This document shows positions 59,111 to 64,000 of a DNA stretch of 64,000 nt, piece after piece (the first letter of the stretch is position 1; each line of letters opens with the position of its first letter). The translations under genes were made by a program, and so were the position numbers. The DNA is taken from positions 72,253,922-72,317,921 of the forward strand of contig CP142456.1 of the NCBI GenBank assembly GCA_038049695.1, read 5' to 3'. This DNA is from Cinnamomum chago. Lineage: Eukaryota; Streptophyta; Magnoliopsida; Laurales; Lauraceae. Under the pieces are notes generated by a model, which saw only the letters and a program-made list of their open reading frames with translations, did not search any database and was not told the DNA's origin.

Positions 59111-62054
59111 TGTAAGGTCCGCAACCTTACTGGGTCAATTGGGCCCAAAAGCAGGCCCGTTGACCCATTTATTATACTATTATTATAATTAAATGTATTG
59201 TTAGATATTTAAGTGGGCTTAGACCTTGAGTGAGTTTCTTTTAGTGTTAGAATAGTATCTGTGAAGTTTCGTTTCATTTCGAGTTCGTTTGATCCTAGCA
59301 GGGGGTAGTTTGCAAATTAGGGAAAATTGAGTATTTTTCCGGAAAAATTCCTATCACCGTGATTTTGGGTTCGTTGGAAAGGACTCATCGCGCTGATCAT
59401 TTTTGTCTCCTGACTCGTCGCGATCCGACGATCAGAAACCCTTCAAATGGTCCATTCTTTCATCGGACCCACTTAAGGGCAAATTAGACTTTCTCCCTTC
59501 CCTCTCTTCTTAAATAGAGATTAGCCCTAATCTCTTATTCATCTCTGCAACGAACGAAGCTACAGCAACCTTTTTCTTCTTCCTCATTCTTCCAAGGCTC
59601 CAGAACTCCTTCCCTGAAGGATCACTGCTGCGATCCGAACTGCTTATCTTCTTCCTCTCGATATTCTCTCTCTCTTGATCCTGGTTTGGGTAAGTTTTAC
59701 TCACTTTCATCTTTTCAATCGATTCTCTTTGGTTTAGATTTAGGCTTGATCTTAATATTTTTCTTTTTTTTCTTCTCCGCTGCGTTATAGATTGCGTTTG
59801 GTCGGATTAGATTGTGAGTTTTACGAAAGAGAGCTTCTCCTCAAGCTTTTACCGATTTCTAATCATCTTCTTGGTTGAGGCAAGCAGATTTGCAATTTAT
59901 AATTAAGCATGGTGTATGCTTCTCCATTGATTGTACTGATTTTCTTGTTAGATTTCCCTAATACCAAACCTGGTTATGATAGTGATTTTGGACTAGATTA
60001 GAATTGTGGTATGGATTGGATTAATTGTTAAATTGGTACCCCTTTTGATGTTTCTAATTTGTCAGAATGGATGTAAAATTGATGAGAATGGATTTTTGGG
60101 AGAGCAGGAGGCTCAATTTCGTGCAGGCTATAGTACTTGTGAAGGCTAGTCGAAGAAACAGGGTAAATTCGGACGTCTGCGGAGGGTTTCTACCTCCGGG
60201 CGTCCTGATGCCAGAAGACAGAACCTCAGGGCGACCTTACTGGTTTCGGGCGTCCGGACGCCGGGAACCAGTAGAGGCATATAAACATACATTTTTTGAA
60301 CGCCCATAACTTTTGATCCGCCCGTCGAATTTAGACATGTAATATACCATTGGAAAGATCTTGAGATGTAGAATCCAATGGTTCTAGTTTCATCACGATC
60401 GGAGGTTGGGAAGTGATTTAAATACTCAAATTATTGACCCAGTCTATATTTTATTAGAAATGAGACCAGTAACTGAGGTTTGGGCCTTAGATGTTGGAAA
60501 CCATGAACCTATTATCACTTGACCATTAATGAGGAGTAAATCGTAGCACGTGGCTTGGTGTGCTTCGATTAGGTGTCTAGGTATTCGTGTATAGTGTATG
60601 GTTTAACTGAATGCGTATGGAACTGAATTAATGGATGCTTAACATGATTGTACACCAAGAGATTTTCTTAGAAGCATCGTTGATTCAATTCCACACGTAC
60701 TCCTTTAGAACATGTAGGATACATGGATGACACCACTTGCCTATGTTTGGATTGTAATTTCTCCTTAACTTATTTAATTGTATTCTTTGTTATAATTTCT
60801 TGTACACTCACTCTCGGCATAATACACCTAATTAATTATGGAACATAATCCCTTGTAGAATTAAGACTTGGACCTGAATTAGAGTGTACCTTAGGACCCC
60901 GTGTTATGTAATTGATAAACATGACTGGCTAGACTGAAGGGATTATCACGTGATTGGATTTGCCTTGTATTGACTTGAATGAGATAATCCCTATGAACAT
61001 GTCTTGTATATTGAGCTAGCCAGACCTGTTTGTCTTGGTCTATTCTCGTGTCAACACCACTTTATTATTATTATTATTTACATGTTATAGCCATCTGCAG
61101 TTTGGGGTATTATTGATGGGCCGGTTACTCGGACATCGAGGTGGGCAGTCGGATTTGAACGGCGTCCATGGCGTTGAATATTTGGGAGCGGGCCGAGACC
61201 GTGCTACTATTCCCAGGACCGGGAGCTAGGATCCCCGTGGAGCCGGACTTTGGTATCAGTAGTCCGGATAGGATTGTTACTGGTACCCCGTGAGGTGGCT
61301 TGGACATCCACGAAGTCTCCCTCTTGTGCATTGCATTACATTACATTGGTAGTGGTGATTGTTAGTATTGCTAGGATTTCTATTTATGATTCGGATGGTT
61401 ATTTACTCATGCTACATGCCTAGTATTGTTCCTTGTATTCCTACGATCTTGTATTTGTCATTACTCTTATATTTGATGCATGCCATGATTACTTATAATT
61501 GCTTATCTATTGCTCAACATGTCGTTGACTCTATTCCTTGGCGTGTAGACTCCTCAGGTGAGTACTACTACGAGGAGCAGGCCAGTGAGGAGATCCCAGA
61601 GGATCTCCAACCAGCAGAGGAGGAACGAGAGTGGCGTGCCGATGACGTAGAGTAGTGTCATCATTCCCGGCACGAGAGCGATTCATTAGGACTTCACTAG
61701 ATTTTATTTCTTCATTTATTATTTTATCGTTGGACCTTTCATTTATTGACATCATGTTCTTTTAAAAGGCCTTGGTTATTGGGATGACCTTTGTTAATAC
61801 TTTAATTCCTTGATTAGTTTCATTATTTCCTTGTGCAACTTTAACTATTAACGAGATTTATTATTCACTGCTTTGAAATTTAACATGCCCCAAATTGTTT
61901 GAATTTCGCAGTTTTATATTACTTGAGGTTTGAAATATTATATCCTCACAGCGTACTTACGATCCTTGGGCCTAAAGGGCAAAAATTTTAAATAGCCCTA
62001 AATTTCACTCCCCAGATCCGGTTTATTCTCTAATCGGGTTCGGGTAACATGACA
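59111..62054 (+). mobile_element. Tekay/Del-like Ty3/gypsy solo LTR inserted in the Tat protease region
   Basis: Begins TGTAAGGTCC and ends GGTTCGGGTAACATGACA, flanked by the 5-bp duplication CACTG (59106-59110, 62055-62059). The 2944-bp length and the GGGT(T/C)GGG-like end fit Tekay/Del chromovirus LTRs. A TATA-like TTAAATAGAG near 59510 supports plus orientation. Near 61550 the LTR carries a short acidic frame (GEYYYEEQASEEIPEDLQ) preceded by a splice-donor-like TCAGGTGAGTAC. No internal region is left, so it is a solo LTR. Confidence 0.75.
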
Positions 62055-62062
62055 CACTGGTT

Positions 62063-62425
62063 CGAGCTGAAACCCACCAAGGGAGTACGAGCTTCCTACA
62101 AATCTTCCTCTGTCAGACCTAACCTTTTGAAGTAGTTGAAGTAGAGGATCTAAGACGAGCTCCCAGGATCCACAAGAATGCGCTTCACCGCGTAGTTTTT
62201 CAACCGCAGGGTGAGAATCAGTGGGTCATTGTGGGGGAGCTGGACTCCTTCCAGGTCCTCGTCCAAGAACCAGATCTTAGGTCTCTCCTTCCGAGCCTTC
62301 TTAGGCGCAAGCCCCAGTTCGGCCGACATCACCTGCTTGCCATGTGAAGCCTTTCTAGCCTCGGCACGAGCTTGGTTACTATCACGAGGAACGGGGGCTA
62401 AGTAGATGACGTTGATGATGCCCAC
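62063..62425 (-). mobile_element. Protease-region fragment of the Tat element, N-terminal side
   Basis: Carries HNDPLILTLRLKNYAVKRIL followed by VDPGSSS, the usual start of the gypsy protease (VKRVLVD-GSSAD). It is the other half of the protease split by the Tekay-like solo LTR. Confidence 0.8.
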
Positions 62426-62439
62426 GGGCTCATCGCTGT

Positions 62440-64000
62440 CCTGATCCTCAACAGGTTGGTGCTGTTGAGCTCGGTTGATTCTTTCACCCTCCTTGATGTA
62501 ATATTTAAGGTGCCCGTCATTGACGAGCTTTTCGAGGTGGGATTTGAGGGCTATACAGTCCTCAGTCTTGTGTTCGTTCTGTTTATGGTAAGTGCAGAAC
62601 TTGCCCTAGTCTCAGGTGGATGAGTCTCCTTTCATCGGTTGCGGCCATTGGAAGTAAGACTCCATTTTGATTTTGCCAAGGAGCTTATAGATAGGTTCCT
62701 TGAAGATCGTATTAACGACTTTGTAAGAATCACCGGCTAGTTTGGTAGACTTGAACTTTGACCTCTTATTACCCCCAAAGGTGGAGGTCGAGAAGGCTGC
62801 CGAACTGGTCAAGTCCTTCTTCCTGTCTAGTTCCCTTTTGGAGAACTTTTTGTCTCCTTTGGGGGGTTGGTTTCCTTGTGAGAGTCGAATCTCTCATTGC
62901 CTCGGGCATCGTCTTCCTCTTGCTCAATACACCGGTTCAACCTGACCATCAACGCTTTCATCGTGACGACGAGGGACTTGATCAGGTCTTTGCGAAGCTC
63001 ATTGCCTGGAAGCAAAGCCTGCTGGAAGCACATAATGGAAATATCATCCTTGGCGTCCTCAATCTAGCTATAGATTATCCAGAATCTTTTGACGAACTTA
63101 GTGATGTTTTCAGTTTCCCTCATCTGGATCGCCTTGAGGTTGCCGCCTGTCTTCGGGATGACTCGATGTGCTTGAAACTTTTCAACGAAGGAGTTCCGGA
63201 GCTGCCGCCAGCTTGAAACTGATTCTTCTGGGAGTGCGCAGAACCATCTGAGGGGGAGGTCGCCTAAACTGGAGGAGAAGACTCTTCAGTTCAGGTGACC
63301 GACATCCCCCCAGACCGACATTCACTGGGTGAAATGCCGAAAGTGTGCGGCAGGGTCCGAGACTCCGTCATAGAGGATGAACCTTGGAACGTTGAACCTC
63401 TTAGGGAGAGAGAAGTCCTTTATCTCTTGAGAGAAAAGAGACGTGCCCTGGTCTTCTACGTCATAGGCGCCTAGTTGGTCTCAGTCGAGGCCGACTTCAG
63501 CCATCTTGTGCTGGACCTTCCGTCTGACGTGGCAGCCGAGCCATTCTCTCAGGTCTTCCATGTTCTTTGGCCTCAGCGACTCTGGCCCGAGTGATTCTGG
63601 TTTTTGGCGTGATCTCCTGGAGTCGCTGTGCAGAGGGTTGCTGCTCGAGCCTTCTTCTTCGCCACGGTCTCTTCTTTTATGGGTCATGACTTGCCTTAAG
63701 TCCTGTCTGTCAAGAGGGTCCCGTTGGCGTCCAAGGGGCGGAGCACGGGTCCTCTTCTCCTTCGTCCTGAGCTGCTCCTAGAGTTGACGCATCAACTCGT
63801 CCTTCTCTTGGATGACTTGGTTCTGGACTTTGAGGTCTTCAAGCAGAGGATCATCTCCTTTATCGATTTGGTGAAAAGACTGGTCGTCATTGCGAGTGTG
63901 GTGATGATAGTGATGAGACCTGGCCCCCACAAGGGTCTTGCCCCGTCGTCAATAGTCTAGTAAGGAAACATTCTGCTGGGGATGCTCAGGTGGTTGAGCA
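62440..64000 (-). mobile_element. Gag region of the Tat element
   Basis: Minus-strand frames hold charged segments such as HKRRDRGEEEGSS and DLREWLGCHVRRKVQ, a retrotransposon-gag-like part with IFKEPIYKLLGKIKMESYFQ and WPQPMKGD, and a stretch corresponding to the CxYHQDHGH-type region before the protease. Fossil with several breaks; it continues beyond the window. Confidence 0.7.

Larger units (their letters stand above)
47402..64000 (-). mobile_element. Tat-lineage Ty3/gypsy LTR retrotransposon, broken, runs off the right edge
   Basis: Reading right to left on the minus strand: gag region, protease, reverse transcriptase with RNase H, a second RNase H-like domain, integrase, a tandem-repeat array, an antisense extra gene and a 3' LTR. 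A dual RNase H and an antisense gene between pol and the 3' LTR are known traits of the plant Tat lineage (relatives of Grande, RIRE2 and Cinful). The element is clearly dead: its coding parts are spread over several frames with many breaks, on the order of ten, plus three nested insertions (48297-50211, 56575-58348, 59111-62054). The 5' LTR is outside the window, so LTR divergence cannot date it; the nested, partly recombined insertions imply considerable age. Confidence 0.85.

Noticed and set aside
1-64000. tRNA, rRNA or snRNA genes
   Set aside because: No convincing paired A/B boxes or conserved rRNA/snRNA blocks were seen by eye; a covariance-model scan was not possible.

Overview
This window is nuclear DNA of a flowering plant. 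It has spliced genes with very long AT-rich introns, plant-only gene families (ZAT-type C2H2 repressors, expanded EXO70s), and dense plant transposons: Tat-lineage Ty3/gypsy, Ty1/copia, Tekay/Del-type gypsy, TRIM, hAT, Harbinger and Mutator MITEs, and L1-type LINEs. The multi-kilobase introns would suit a magnoliid or other early-branching angiosperm, but that is only an impression.

Layout. Bases 1-5.8 kb hold no recognised gene. A LUC7-like U1 snRNP gene lies on the minus strand (5799-14018, seven exons, 367 residues); its 6.6-kb third intron holds a hAT element and a recent tandem duplication. A second minus-strand gene (17930-27020, two coding exons around a 7-kb intron, 685 residues) encodes a Q/Y-rich, RGG-rich protein with two U1/JAZ-type zinc fingers. 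Its intron holds LINE debris, into which a Harbinger-like MITE has jumped. From 28.9 to 38 kb come a SEC16/MAIGO5 pseudogene tail, an L1 LINE 3' end, a TRIM-like LTR and several MITEs. At 38.3-39.0 kb there is an EXO70 gene fragment lying between inverted repeats. The only intact single-exon gene is a three-finger ZAT-type C2H2 factor with a DLNLPAP EAR motif (minus, 41622-42599). From 43 to 47 kb are two Mutator-type MITEs, one inside an unidentified coding-like fragment.

From 47.4 kb to the right edge the window is one old nested transposon block. The outer unit is a broken Tat-lineage Ty3/gypsy element on the minus strand: 3' LTR, integrase, RNase H, RT, protease and gag, running off the window. 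It carries the lineage's extra gene in antisense, with its own TATA box, and a 53-bp tandem repeat array between pol and that gene. Three younger elements sit in it, each with a target-site duplication: a hAT element with a doubled right end, a Ty1/copia solo LTR inside RT, and a Tekay/Del-like solo LTR inside the protease region.

Two of the host genes work on RNA (5' splice-site recognition, and a probable RNA-binding zinc-finger protein) and one is a transcriptional repressor. They are not an operon or cluster. I did not find a clearly new system. The most unusual items are the EXO70 fragment with its hairpin ends, the low-complexity zinc-finger protein with a 3'UTR intron, and the antisense gene plus tandem array of the Tat element.
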